The notes beneath the pieces were generated by a model, which was given only the letters and a program-made list of their open reading frames with translations, had not been told where the DNA came from and searched no databases. The translations under genes and the position numbers were made by a program. This document shows positions 33,596 to 42,715 of a stretch of DNA of 64,000 nt, piece by piece (position 1 is the stretch's first letter; the number at the start of each line of letters is the position of its first letter). Origin of the DNA: JL08 sp963765555 (GTDB taxonomy: Bacteria; Pseudomonadota; Alphaproteobacteria; Rhodobacterales; Rhodobacteraceae). The stretch lies in NCBI GenBank assembly GCA_963765555.1, contig CAVXWX010000012.1:186001-250000 (forward strand), given 5' to 3'.

Positions 33596-35143
33596 TCAGA
33601 AATCCGATAAATGCGCCCAGTTTTGCACGACCCAGAACAGGGTCGCACCCACGCCCCCGCCCAACACCGCCCATAACATGGCTGCGGGCCATTTCGCTTC
33701 GGCTTGCACTTCGGTTTCGTTGGATTGCCGGATCAATGCCGCTTCGACCAAACCGGGCAACCGTGGGCCAAACCGTGCCATCACCCGCGCCGTCTTTGCA
33801 AGATCACTCAAAATGGCCTTCGGCCCGATTGATTCCTTGATATAGTTTTCGACAGTCGGGCGCGCGACCTGCCAGATGTTGATATGCGGGTTCAGCGATC
33901 GCGCAACCCCTTCCACCACCACCATTGTGCGCTGCAAAAGGATCAGTTCGGTGCGGGTTTCCATGCCAAACCGTTCCGTGACCTCGAACAGATAGTTCAA
34001 CAAACGCCCCATCGAAATCTGCGTTGCGTCCATTCCAAATATAGGCTCTCCGACAGCGCGCAAGGCGCGGGCAAATTCGTCGACATCCTTGTCTGCAGGT
34101 ACATATCCGGCTTCGAAATGCACCTCTGCGACACGTTTGTAATCTTTGCGAATAAAGCCGAACAGAATTTCGGCATAAACCCGTCGCGTATATTCATCGA
34201 TATGGCCCATGATCCCGAAATCATAGGCAATGATATTGCCGTTTTGCGCGACCTTCAGGTTGCCCTGATGCATGTCCGCATGGAAATACCCGTCACGCAA
34301 TGCGTGCTGTAAAAACAATTGCAGCACCCGTTCGCTCAGCGCTTTGCGATCGTGCCCCGCCGCATCAATGGCCGCATTGTCACCCATCGGTACGCCGTCG
34401 GCCCATCCCAGTGTCATCACCCGCCGCGCCGACAAGTCCCATTTAATCGGGGGCAACTGGAAACCAGCATCATTTTTAGTATTCGCCGCAAATTCTGACG
34501 CGGCTGAGCTTTCCAGTCGCAAGTCCAATTCACCACGCACCACGCCGTCAAAATGCTCAACCACCTCCATGGGGCGCAAACGCCGCGACCCCGGTGAAAA
34601 CACTTCAACCATCCGCGCAGCAAGATAGAATGCGTCGATATCCTTGCGAAACGCACGTTCGATCCCGGGGCGCAACACCTTGACGGCCACGGCCTCGCCA
34701 TTGCTGATCAGCCGCGCCTTGTGCACCTGCGCAATCGAAGCGGCCGCGACCGGTGCGCTGAACTCGGAAAAAATAGTGTCGACGGATTGACCCAGTTCTT
34801 TTTCGACCTCGGCGCGGGCCTTATCCGTCGAAAACGGCGGCAGTTTGTCTTGCAACACCCGCAATTGAACAGCCAGTTCATCCCCAACCACATCAGGGCG
34901 GGTCGAAAGAACTTGTCCGAACTTGATGTAGGCCGGTCCCAACGCCGTCAGCGCGCGGGTCGCCGGTGGCATCGAAACATCACCTTTCAGACCCAGCCAT
35001 TTAAATGGCCAGCCCAGCGCACGGGCCACAAACCGCAATGATTTGGGGGCCTCGAACGCATCCAGCACGACATTCATCGCGCCTGTACGTTCCAGCGTGG
35101 CTCCAGTGCGGATCAGCCGCCAGATGTTGTGCGGTCCTCGCAT
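33596..35143 (-). CDS. ubiB: UbiB, ABC1-type kinase for ubiquinone biosynthesis
   Basis: A 515-residue UbiB/Coq8-type protein-kinase-like protein needed for ubiquinone synthesis. Seen are the family's KxGQ motif (YIKFGQVLSTRPDVVGDEL), the AAAS motif in SAPVAAASIAQVHKARL (replacing a P-loop), VAVKVLRPGIERAF with the ATP lysine, HADMHQGNLKV and the DFG equivalent IAYDFGIMGHID. The two C-terminal hydrophobic segments (AMLWAVLGGGVGATLFWVV) anchor it to the membrane. It follows ubiE by three bases and is cotranscribed with it. Confidence 0.95.
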   Translation of the reverse strand: MRGPHNIWRLIRTGATLERTGAMNVVLDAFEAPKSLRFVARALGWPFKWLGLKGDVSMPPATRALTALGPAYIKFGQVLSTRPDVVGDELAVQLRVLQDKLPPFSTDKARAEVEKELGQSVDTIFSEFSAPVAAASIAQVHKARLISNGEAVAVKVLRPGIERAFRKDIDAFYLAARMVEVFSPGSRRLRPMEVVEHFDGVVRGELDLRLESSAASEFAANTKNDAGFQLPPIKWDLSARRVMTLGWADGVPMGDNAAIDAAGHDRKALSERVLQLFLQHALRDGYFHADMHQGNLKVAQNGNIIAYDFGIMGHIDEYTRRVYAEILFGFIRKDYKRVAEVHFEAGYVPADKDVDEFARALRAVGEPIFGMDATQISMGRLLNYLFEVTERFGMETRTELILLQRTMVVVEGVARSLNPHINIWQVARPTVENYIKESIGPKAILSDLAKTARVMARFGPRLPGLVEAALIRQSNETEVQAEAKWPAAMLWAVLGGGVGATLFWVVQNWAHLSDF

Positions 35144-35146
35144 GGT

Positions 35147-35899
35147 CTAGATCTTCCAGCCGGAATGCAGCGCGGCAACGCCCATCGTCAGGTTGCGGTA
35201 TTTGGCATTTTCAAATCCGGCCTGACGGACCATGCCCAGAAACGTTTCCTGATCCGGAAAATTCCGGATCGATTCGACAAGATATTGATAGCTTTCGCTG
35301 TCATTGGCGATCAGTTTTCCCATGCGCGGGATCACGTTGAAACTGTAAAGGTCATAGGCCTTTTGCAGCGCGTCATTCGGCAATTGTGAAAACTCCAGCA
35401 CCATCACCCGCCCTCCCGGGCGCAATACGCGATAGGCCTCGTTCAGGGCCTCTTGCGGGCGGGTCACGTTGCGGATGCCAAAACTGATCGTATAGACATC
35501 GAAACTGTTATCGGGAAACGGCAGCGCCATCGCATCGCCCACGACCCAATCAAGACTGTCCGCCATTTTTGCAGCCTCGGCGCGTTTGCGCCCCTCGACC
35601 AGCATCGATTCCGTCAGATCCAGTACCGTCGCATGGCCGGAACCGGCCCGTTTCAGAAATCGAAAGGCGATGTCACCGGTGCCTCCGGCAACGTCCAGCA
35701 GCTTTTGTCCGGCACGGGGGGCCAGCCAATCCATCATCGCGTCCTTCCAGATCCGGTGAACCCCCGCAGACATCACATCATTCATGACGTCATATTTGGT
35801 GGCCACAGAACTGAAAACGCCTTTCACGCGCCCGGCTTTTTCGGACTCGGGCACTGTTTCAAATCCGAAATGGGTTGTTTTGTCGTCGCTGTCTGTCAT
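35147..35899 (-). CDS. ubiE: Ubiquinone/menaquinone C-methyltransferase UbiE
   Basis: A 250-residue SAM-dependent methyltransferase for the C-methylation step of ubiquinone. It shows VFSSVATKYDVMNDVMSAGVHRIWKD, the SAM-binding motif LLDVAGGTGDIAFRFL, VVGDAMALPFPDNSFDVYTISFGIRNV and RVLRPGGRVMVLEFSQ, all diagnostic for UbiE. Cotranscribed with ubiB and divergent from mutM, an arrangement found in many alphaproteobacteria near dnaA. Confidence 0.96.
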   Translation of the reverse strand: MTDSDDKTTHFGFETVPESEKAGRVKGVFSSVATKYDVMNDVMSAGVHRIWKDAMMDWLAPRAGQKLLDVAGGTGDIAFRFLKRAGSGHATVLDLTESMLVEGRKRAEAAKMADSLDWVVGDAMALPFPDNSFDVYTISFGIRNVTRPQEALNEAYRVLRPGGRVMVLEFSQLPNDALQKAYDLYSFNVIPRMGKLIANDSESYQYLVESIRNFPDQETFLGMVRQAGFENAKYRNLTMGVAALHSGWKI

Positions 35900-35985
35900 C
35901 TGGTCTTGCCGCTGTGTTACATCGCTCTTGTTATAGGGCGCATGTCGCCATGCACAATGCGCCCCTTTTGCACAAAGGACATATG

Positions 35986-36837
35986 ATGCCGGAACTCCCC
36001 GAAGTTGAAACCGTACGCCGCGGGCTGCTTTCGGTCATCGAAGGGCAAACAATCGCGCGCGCAGACGTGAACCGCCCTGATTTGCGCTGGCCTTTTCCGA
36101 AAAACATGGCGCAGCGTTTGACAGGGCAGACAATTACCGCTTTGCGACGCCGGTCAAAATACATTCTGGCCGATCTGGATGGTGGCGAAACGCTTTTGAT
36201 CCATTTGGGTATGTCTGGACGCATGTTGATTTCCGGCGATCCGCTTGGGCAATTCGTGCATGATCATCCTGCTGCGGAAAAACACGATCATGTCGTTTTG
36301 CATATGCAAAACGGTGCGCGCATCACCTTCAATGATCCGCGCCGATTTGGTGCAATGGACCTGCTGGAGACGGCAACCGCCGATTCTCACAAGCTTTTGG
36401 CGGTTTTGGGGCCGGAGCCATTGGGCAATGACTTTAACGAGCCCTATCTGGTTGCAGCGTTCAAGGGAAAGAACACACCTGTCAAATCGGCTCTGCTGGA
36501 TCAGAGAATCGTTGCGGGTCTGGGCAACATATATGTCTGTGAAGCCCTGTTTCGCGCCCGCATCTCGCCCAAACGCCGCGCTGGCCAGATTTCTGCGCAG
36601 CGGGTATCGACACTGGTTCCCGTCATCCGCCAGGTTCTTTCCGATGCAATCAAGGCGGGCGGATCTTCATTGCGTGATTTCCGCCAAGCTGATGGGGAAC
36701 TGGGATATTTTCAGCATTCCTTTGATGTTTACGGCCGCGAAGGTGCCCCCTGCCGCAGTGCGGATTGCACCGGAACCATCGCCCGGCTTGTGCAATCGGG
36801 CCGCTCGTCTTTCTATTGTCCGCAATGCCAAAGATGA
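35986..36837 (+). CDS. mutM: Formamidopyrimidine-DNA glycosylase MutM (Fpg)
   Basis: A 283-residue base-excision repair enzyme that removes 8-oxoguanine. The exact start is fixed by the catalytic N-terminal proline and glutamate (PELPEVETVRRGL); the ATG at 35986 gives this after Met removal, whereas the adjacent ATG at 35983 would not. Other features are SKYILADLDGGETLLIHLGMSGRM, the helix-two-turn-helix with the DQRIVAGLGNIYVCEALF signature, and a C-terminal zinc finger with four cysteines (CRSADC to CPQC). Confidence 0.97.
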   Translation: MPELPEVETVRRGLLSVIEGQTIARADVNRPDLRWPFPKNMAQRLTGQTITALRRRSKYILADLDGGETLLIHLGMSGRMLISGDPLGQFVHDHPAAEKHDHVVLHMQNGARITFNDPRRFGAMDLLETATADSHKLLAVLGPEPLGNDFNEPYLVAAFKGKNTPVKSALLDQRIVAGLGNIYVCEALFRARISPKRRAGQISAQRVSTLVPVIRQVLSDAIKAGGSSLRDFRQADGELGYFQHSFDVYGREGAPCRSADCTGTIARLVQSGRSSFYCPQCQR

Positions 36838-36900
36838 CTTGAACCCGCCGCGCGTCGTGCTAATCCTTTGCGCCTGACCGGAACAAGCGAAAGCAGAATT

Positions 36901-37677
36901 ATGGCCTTTGAGACGATCATCGTCGAAGTTGAAGACCACGTTGCCTTGATCAGGCTGAACCGCCCCGACGCCATGAACGCCCTGAACACCAAGCTGTTAG
37001 GCGAATTGTGCACGGCATTGGAAGACGCAGACCAGAATGACAAAGTCCGGTGTATCGTCATCACCGGATCGGACAAGGCATTCGCCGCCGGTGCGGACAT
37101 CAAGGAAATGTCCGAGATGTCCTATGTCGAGGTTTTCCTGAAAGACCTGTTCGGCTCGGAAGGCACGCGGATTACCAAAACCCGCAAACCCATAATCGCA
37201 GCCGTCGCAGGCTATGCGCTGGGCGGGGGATGCGAACTTGCCATGATGTGTGATTTTATCATCGCGGCCGAAACCGCCAAATTCGGACAACCCGAAATCA
37301 ATCTGGGCGTCGTGGCCGGAATTGGCGGAACCCAGCGTCTGACACGTTTTGTGGGCAAGTCCAAAGCGATGGATATGAACCTGACCGGTCGTTTCATGGA
37401 CGCAGCCGAGGCTGAACGCGCCGGGCTGGTCAGCCGCGTCGTGCCAGCCAAGAAACTGATGGAAGAGGCCATGGGCGCCGCCGCCAAGATTGCCGAGAAA
37501 TCGGTTCTGACGGCAATGGCAGTCAAAGAGGCGGTCAACCGCAGTTACGAAACCACGCTGAGCGAAGGCATTTTGTACGAACGGCGTATGTTTCATGCGA
37601 TGTTTGCCACCGAAGACCAATCCGAAGGCATGGCAGCGTTCCTTGAAAAAAGAACTGCCCAGTTCCGCGACAAATAG
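36901..37677 (+). CDS. Enoyl-CoA hydratase (crotonase family)
   Basis: A 258-residue crotonase-family protein that probably hydrates short-chain 2-enoyl-CoA. The oxyanion-hole motifs are GSDKAFAAGADIKEMSE (residues ~55-71) and AGYALGGGCELAMMCDFI (~103-120), and both catalytic glutamates are present (GCELA and GQPEINLGV). It stands 63 bp downstream of mutM on the same strand. Fatty acid or phenylacetate catabolism cannot be distinguished from sequence alone. The start at 36901 gives MAFETIIVEVED, the usual N-terminus. Confidence 0.93.
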   Translation: MAFETIIVEVEDHVALIRLNRPDAMNALNTKLLGELCTALEDADQNDKVRCIVITGSDKAFAAGADIKEMSEMSYVEVFLKDLFGSEGTRITKTRKPIIAAVAGYALGGGCELAMMCDFIIAAETAKFGQPEINLGVVAGIGGTQRLTRFVGKSKAMDMNLTGRFMDAAEAERAGLVSRVVPAKKLMEEAMGAAAKIAEKSVLTAMAVKEAVNRSYETTLSEGILYERRMFHAMFATEDQSEGMAAFLEKRTAQFRDK

Positions 37678-37749
37678 GCAGATACCGCGATTTTCTTGTG
37701 AATAAAGCGCAAGATTACGTTTTGCGGCCCATTCATCGGGCGCACCCTG

Positions 37750-37783
37750 TTGACAGGGCGGCAACTCGGGCCTAAAGACGCGA
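37750..37783 (+). promoter_or_regulatory. Possible rpsT promoter
   Basis: TTGACA (37750-37755), a perfect -35 hexamer, is followed after 17 bp by TAAAGA, a weak -10. The -35 overlaps a CCCTG-TTGA-CAGGG hairpin (37745-37758). It is about 40 bp upstream of the rpsT start. Confidence 0.35.
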
Positions 37784-37823
37784 CTTCAGATTACACCCTA
37801 CCCAAACCGTGGGACGACATAAC

Positions 37824-38093
37824 ATGGCCAATACGCCTCAATCAAAAAAACGCGCGCGCCAGAACGAGGCCCGCTTTCAAGTCAACAAAGCGCGCCGTTC
37901 GCGCATCCGCACCTTCCTGCGTAAAGTGGAAGAAGCGATTGCATCGGGCGATCAGTCTGTTGCTGTGAGCGCGTTGCGTGAAGCACAGCCAGAACTGATG
38001 CGCGGCGTATCCAAAGGCGTGTTTCACAAAAACACAGCTGCGAGAAAAATGTCACGCTTGTCTTCTCGGGTGAAAGCGCTGGGCCAAGCCTAA
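37824..38093 (+). CDS. rpsT: 30S ribosomal protein S20
   Basis: An 89-residue basic protein with MANTPQSKKRARQNEARFQVNKARRSRIRTFLRKVEEAI at its N-terminus and GVFHKNTAARKMSRLSSRVKAL at its C-terminus, the complete bS20 pattern. It binds 16S rRNA early in 30S assembly. It is a single-gene unit ended by a strong terminator and is followed by the dnaA upstream region, a conserved alphaproteobacterial order. Confidence 0.98.
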   Translation: MANTPQSKKRARQNEARFQVNKARRSRIRTFLRKVEEAIASGDQSVAVSALREAQPELMRGVSKGVFHKNTAARKMSRLSSRVKALGQA

Positions 38094-38121
38094 GCTCACC
38101 GACTAAGCGATTGACCGATAA

Positions 38122-38149
38122 AGGTGTCCCGGCCGGGGCGCCTTTTTTT
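38122..38149 (+). terminator. Intrinsic terminator after rpsT
   Basis: A nine-pair stem AGGTGTCCC / GGGGCGCCT (two G-U pairs) with a GGCC loop is followed by seven T, 28 bp after the rpsT stop. Confidence 0.9.
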
Positions 38150-38157
38150 GTTGTCCG

Positions 38158-38225
38158 GATTCCATAGTCCCGATTCTGACATGGGTCTGCCCGGCTGACA
38201 GATTCTTTTCGCAAAAAGCTGAGTC
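38158..38225. promoter_or_regulatory. Cluster of four GANTC (CcrM) methylation sites
   Basis: GATTC at 38158, 38172 and 38201 and GAGTC at 38221 give four GANTC sites within 68 bp; a fifth (GACTC) overlaps the dnaA start at 38672. CcrM methylates GANTC in alphaproteobacteria, and methylation state is known to affect dnaA expression in Caulobacter. Confidence 0.5.
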
Positions 38226-38400
38226 AAGTTTAGAGTTCAGTTGCCGCTACCGCTGCGAAGTTGCTACCAACAGTACAGCAATTCATTTCGCCTTGGGGGG
38301 ACAGGCTCCACACCGGATAGATCCTATTTGCACGGATCACATATGGGTGCGGATGTGTCGGCGGTGCAACCCGATTGCATAACCACACCCTGCCGGATTT

Positions 38401-38416
38401 CTGGTTGATCAACCAG
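38401..38416. repeat. 16-bp perfect palindrome upstream of dnaA
   Basis: CTGGTTGATCAACCAG reads the same on both strands and lies about 254 bp upstream of the dnaA start. It has no T-run and no loop, so a protein-binding site is more likely than a terminator. The binding protein is unknown. Confidence 0.5.
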
Positions 38417-38669
38417 CTTTTCGGTCCTGTCAAAATTGTTGTGCGCGCGCGGCGTGCGGTGGATTGGTGCATAAACCGGGCAAACCGGAACACCAAAAAC
38501 CGGCGTCAAGCTGTGATGATTTGGTTCGGCACCCGTTGGTGGTCGTGCTCCTTCTGCGGAGTGCGGTTAATTGCGTGGTGTTGGTAATGGGTAAGGCCGA
38601 TTGGGACGGTCTGTTTGGGGGCTCATTGATGGCAACGATTAGAAAAGAAGGGCTTGGACGGGCAACTTT

Positions 38670-40022
38670 ATGACTCAAGAAAAATGGGGACAACTCAGAC
38701 AACAGCTGCTGAAGACGGTAGGTCAGAACAACTATAAAACATGGATCGAGCCTCTGGAATTTTCCGACCTCAAGGACGGTGTCGCCACATTCCACGTTCC
38801 GACAAATTTCATCGGAAACTACGTATCTCAAAATTTTGCAGACCTGATCCTGTATGAACTGAATTCAACAGGTGCATCGGTGCAGCGCGTTTCGTTCCGT
38901 GTTCCCGCGAACGCCACGGCGCGCCCGGCCAAACCTGTGTTCAAATCGGCCAAGGCCAAACCCCAGCCCAGTGAATCAGGCCTGACAGCCGCACCGCTGG
39001 ATGCGCGGTTTACATTTGACAGCTTTGTCGTCGGCAAGCCCAACGAACTGGCGCACGCTGCCGCGCGCCGCGTTGCCGAAGGTGGCCCCGTAACCTTCAA
39101 TCCGCTGTTTTTATATGGTGGGGTCGGGCTTGGTAAAACGCACCTGATGCACGCCATCGCATGGGAACTGCGCGCCCGCCATCCCGAGTTGAATGTGCTG
39201 TATCTGTCGGCCGAACAGTTCATGTACCGCTTTGTTCAGGCGTTGCGCGAACGCAAGATGATGGATTTCAAAGAGATGTTCCGCTCTGTCGATGTGTTGA
39301 TGGTGGACGATGTTCAGTTCATCGCAGGCAAAGACAGCACGCAGGAAGAATTCTTTCACACCTTCAATGCGCTGGTCGACCAGAACAAACAGATCATCAT
39401 TTCTGCTGATCGTGCCCCGGGTGAAATCAAGGATCTTGAGGATCGTGTGAAATCGCGTCTGCAATGCGGTCTGGTGGTTGATCTGCACCCCACAGATTAC
39501 GAATTGCGGCTGGGCATTCTGCAAACCAAAGTTGAAAACTACCGCAGCATGTACCCCGAACTGAACATTTCGGATGGCGTGTTGGAATTTCTGGCCCACC
39601 GCATTTCGACCAATGTGCGCGTTCTTGAAGGGGCGTTGACCCGGCTTTATGCGTTTGCATCGCTTGTCGGCCGTGAAATCACGATGGAGCTGACACAGGA
39701 TTGTCTGGCGGACGTATTGCGCGCTTCCGAACGCAAGATTTCGGTAGAAGAAATCCAGCGCAAGGTTTCCGATCACTACAATATCCGCCTGTCCGACATG
39801 ATCGGGCCAAAGCGCGTGCGCACCTATGCGCGACCCAGACAGGTCGCAATGTATCTGTGCAAGCAGTTGACCAGCCGGTCGCTTCCCGAAATCGGGCGCC
39901 GGTTTGGCGGGCGCGATCACACCACTGTCATGCACGGCGTCAAGCGCATCGAAGAACTGAAACAACAGGACGGGCAAATCGCCGAAGACATCGAACTGCT
40001 GCGCCGCGCGTTAGAGGCGTAG
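38670..40022 (+). CDS. dnaA: Chromosomal replication initiator DnaA
   Basis: DnaA binds origin DnaA boxes and opens oriC. The 450-residue protein has domain I (1-~80, WGQLRQQLLKTVGQNNYKTWIEPL), a linker, and the AAA+ domain starting near FDSFVVGKPNELAH. Walker A is GGVGLGKTHLMH (about 149-160) and Walker B is VDVLMVDDVQF. Domain IV carries the DnaA signature GGRDHTTVMHGVKRIEEL. A GANTC site overlaps the start codon. dnaN, recF and gyrB follow. Confidence 0.98.
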   Translation: MTQEKWGQLRQQLLKTVGQNNYKTWIEPLEFSDLKDGVATFHVPTNFIGNYVSQNFADLILYELNSTGASVQRVSFRVPANATARPAKPVFKSAKAKPQPSESGLTAAPLDARFTFDSFVVGKPNELAHAAARRVAEGGPVTFNPLFLYGGVGLGKTHLMHAIAWELRARHPELNVLYLSAEQFMYRFVQALRERKMMDFKEMFRSVDVLMVDDVQFIAGKDSTQEEFFHTFNALVDQNKQIIISADRAPGEIKDLEDRVKSRLQCGLVVDLHPTDYELRLGILQTKVENYRSMYPELNISDGVLEFLAHRISTNVRVLEGALTRLYAFASLVGREITMELTQDCLADVLRASERKISVEEIQRKVSDHYNIRLSDMIGPKRVRTYARPRQVAMYLCKQLTSRSLPEIGRRFGGRDHTTVMHGVKRIEELKQQDGQIAEDIELLRRALEA

Positions 40023-40094
40023 CGGCGCGCGGTCTTGGCTGAATTGCTCCTGATGCTTCGGTTGGGCAATCAAATCAGATCCTGATCGTCCTTA

Positions 40095-40129
40095 TTCTGG
40101 CGTCTGCCTGCGCAAGGCGTGCGCCAGAA
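40095..40129 (+). other. Hairpin between dnaA and dnaN
   Basis: The 8-bp arms TTCTGGCG / CGCCAGAA flank an inner TGCC / GGCG helix. No adjacent T-run is present, though TTTCCCTTTT lies about 6 bp downstream. It may be a weak terminator or mRNA-processing site. Confidence 0.4.
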
Positions 40130-40289
40130 ACACAATTTCCCTTTTCCTGAATACTCTGACACCCGATGTACCAAGCGGCATCTTGACCCTTGCGCCAAAG
40201 CAATGGACAAACGAACACAGAACAAAAAGCTTGTACGGGGGGCACAAACCGCTAGGTTGCTCGTCCCGATAGTCCAAAGGGTGGAACAC

Positions 40290-41408
40290 ATGAAACTCAG
40301 CATCGAACGCGGCGCATTGCTCAAGGCCGTGTCTCAGGCCCAGTCGGTTGTGGAACGGCGCAACACGATCCCCATTCTGGCCAACGTGCTGATTGAAGCA
40401 GAAGGTAACGATGTGCATTTCCGCGCCACCGATCTGGATATCGAAGTGGTCGACAAGGCACCTGCGCAGGTCGAACGGGCGGGGGCAACCACTGTGTCGG
40501 CCACGACATTGCACGAAATCGTGCGTAAACTTCCGGACGGGGCGCTTGTGACGCTGACGGCGGATAATGCCGCAGGGCGTCTCACAGTCGAAGCGGGACG
40601 ATCAAACTTTTCTCTTGCGACCCTCCCGAAGGAAGATTTTCCGGTGATGGCGTCCTCGGAATATGCATCCAATTTTTCGGCACCTGCGCCGGTGTTGCGC
40701 AGATTGTTCGACAAATCTAAATTTGCGATTTCTACCGAAGAAACCCGGTACTATCTGAATGGCGTTTATATGCACATTTCAGACGCGGATGGTGGCAAGG
40801 TTCTGCGCTGCGTCGCAACCGATGGCCACCGGCTTGCGCGTATCGATGCGCCGCTGCCCGATGGCGCAGCGGATATGCCTGGCGTGATTGTGCCACGCAA
40901 GACAGTGGGGGAGTTGCGCAAACTGCTCGAAGACGACGATATGCAGATTGCGGTTTCTGTTTCGGAAACCAAGGTCCGTTTTGCGACCCCCGACATCACA
41001 CTGACGTCCAAAGTGATTGATGGAACATTTCCTGATTACACACGGGTCATTCCGCAGGGAAACACCCGCAAACTCGAAGTGGATGCCGCCGAATTCGCTC
41101 AGGCTGTTGATCGTGTCGCAACGGTATCGTCCGAACGGTCGCGCGCCGTTAAACTGGCGCTGGACGAAGACCGCCTGATCCTGTCGGTCAACGCCCCCGA
41201 CAGCGGTGCCGCCGAAGAAGAGCTGGCCGTTGCCTATGGCGATGAACGGCTGGAAATTGGGTTCAATGCAAAATACCTGCTGGAAATTGCTTCTCAGGTT
41301 GATCGTGAAAACGCGGTGTTCATGTTCAATTCCGCCGGTGATCCGACACTGATGCGCGAAGGCAATGATACCAGCGCCGTCTATGTTGTTATGCCGATGC
41401 GCGTTTGA
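40290..41408 (+). CDS. dnaN: DNA polymerase III sliding clamp, beta subunit DnaN
   Basis: The 372-residue beta clamp encircles DNA and holds polymerase III. It begins MKLSIERGALLKAVSQAQSVVERRNTIPILANVLIEA, typical for the family, and ends YVVMPMRV, the conserved C-terminal clamp tail. Three repeated clamp domains are visible (openings near SIERGA, FSAPAPVLRRLFDKSKFAIS and TRKLEVDAAEFAQAVDRVA). A longer open frame extends upstream but has no family match. The 267-bp dnaA-dnaN gap holds the hairpin noted. Confidence 0.98.
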   Translation: MKLSIERGALLKAVSQAQSVVERRNTIPILANVLIEAEGNDVHFRATDLDIEVVDKAPAQVERAGATTVSATTLHEIVRKLPDGALVTLTADNAAGRLTVEAGRSNFSLATLPKEDFPVMASSEYASNFSAPAPVLRRLFDKSKFAISTEETRYYLNGVYMHISDADGGKVLRCVATDGHRLARIDAPLPDGAADMPGVIVPRKTVGELRKLLEDDDMQIAVSVSETKVRFATPDITLTSKVIDGTFPDYTRVIPQGNTRKLEVDAAEFAQAVDRVATVSSERSRAVKLALDEDRLILSVNAPDSGAAEEELAVAYGDERLEIGFNAKYLLEIASQVDRENAVFMFNSAGDPTLMREGNDTSAVYVVMPMRV

Positions 41409-41469
41409 CACAGAACAGAAAACTGCAAAAACTGCCCTGCGCCTCTACTGACGCAAACGGACATACCTG

Positions 41470-42579
41470 ATGACGTCGCTTCATCTTTCTGAACTGACGT
41501 TGTCCCACTTCCGCTCTCACAAACTGGCGCGGATTGCCTGTGATGGCCGCCCTGTGGCGATCTTTGGGCCCAACGGCGCGGGAAAGACCAACATACTTGA
41601 AGCCGTGTCGCTGTTTTCGCCGGGCCGCGGTCTGCGGCGGTCCAGTGCCGAAGATATGACCCGCCGCCCCGAAGCATTGGGATGGAAGGTGACGGGCATC
41701 CTGCACTCGCTCGCTCAGGTACACGAAGTTGAAATCTGGTCTGAACGCGGTGCCGCCCGACAGGTCCGGATTGATGGCAAGGCGACCTCGCAACTGGCGT
41801 TGGGCCGCATTGCTCGCGTGTTGTGGCTGATCCCGTCGATGGATCGTCTTTGGATCGAAGGCGCCGAGGGCCGGAGGCGGTTTCTGGATCGCATGACGCT
41901 GAGTTTCATGCCAACTCATGCAGAAGTGTCGTTGGCGTACGACAAGGCGATGCGCGAACGTAACCGCCTTTTGAAAGATCAGGTGCGCGAACCGTCATGG
42001 TACACCGCGCTTGAGGCCCAGATGGCCAGTGCAGGGGCGACAATCCATGCCAACCGCTTGGCTGCGCTGGCGCTGCTCGCCGACGCCCAGCAGGATGCAC
42101 AGACGGCCTTTCCCAGCGCCAAACTGGAACTGATGCAATCCGACGGTGACATGCCCGATACCGAAGATGCGCTGCGCGACGCGTTTGCAGAAAGCCGGTT
42201 TCGTGATCTGGTTGCCGGGCGCACCCTGATCGGCCCGCACAGAACGGATGTCTACGGCGTTTACACCGCAAAAGACGTTCCTGCGCGGGATTGTTCCACC
42301 GGTGAACAAAAGGCGTTGCTTGTGTCCCTAATTCTGGCAAACGCAAGGGCCCTGACCCGCGAATTTGGCGCGCCGCCGCTGTTGCTACTGGACGAGGTTG
42401 GTGCCCATCTGGATGCAGACCGCCGCGCAGCCCTTTATGACGAGGTCGTGACCCTTGGCGCCCAGGCATGGATGACGGGGACCGGTCCGGAACTGTTCGA
42501 CACGATGGGTGCCCGTGCGATGTATCTTGAGGTGACCGAGGAATCGGGTCTTTCACAGGTGAACGAAGCGCAGCCCTGA
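41470..42579 (+). CDS. recF: DNA replication and repair protein RecF
   Basis: A 369-residue SMC-like ATPase that helps load RecA at gaps. It shows the N-terminal LTLSHFRSHKLARI, Walker A FGPNGAGKTNILEAVSLFSPGRGLR, the signature STGEQKALLVSLILANAR and Walker B LLLLDEVGAHLDADRR. It lies 61 bp after dnaN and probably shares its transcript. Confidence 0.96.
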   Translation: MTSLHLSELTLSHFRSHKLARIACDGRPVAIFGPNGAGKTNILEAVSLFSPGRGLRRSSAEDMTRRPEALGWKVTGILHSLAQVHEVEIWSERGAARQVRIDGKATSQLALGRIARVLWLIPSMDRLWIEGAEGRRRFLDRMTLSFMPTHAEVSLAYDKAMRERNRLLKDQVREPSWYTALEAQMASAGATIHANRLAALALLADAQQDAQTAFPSAKLELMQSDGDMPDTEDALRDAFAESRFRDLVAGRTLIGPHRTDVYGVYTAKDVPARDCSTGEQKALLVSLILANARALTREFGAPPLLLLDEVGAHLDADRRAALYDEVVTLGAQAWMTGTGPELFDTMGARAMYLEVTEESGLSQVNEAQP

Positions 42580-42715
42580 CCGTGTTCTTGCTTTGAAAAC
42601 CGCACATTTCTGATTGGGCGAAATACCCCGCCAAAAGACACAAAATATAGGGCAAACGCGTGACATCCCCCCCAAGACCCGGTATAAAAAGCGAAAATAA
42701 CAAAGGGATTTTCGG

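Larger units (their letters stand above)
38150..38669 (+). other. dnaA upstream region without a convincing gene
   Basis: About 520 bp lies between the rpsT terminator and dnaA. Short open frames exist, but none has family features or a good start. No canonical DnaA box (TTATCCACA type) was found, so I do not call an origin here. Listed separately are a cluster of four GANTC sites and a 16-bp palindrome. No clear promoter elements could be fixed. Confidence 0.5.

Noticed and set aside
38150..38669. Chromosomal origin upstream of dnaA.
   Set aside because: I found no canonical DnaA boxes or clear AT-rich unwinding repeats. Position alone is not enough; alphaproteobacterial origins often lie elsewhere.
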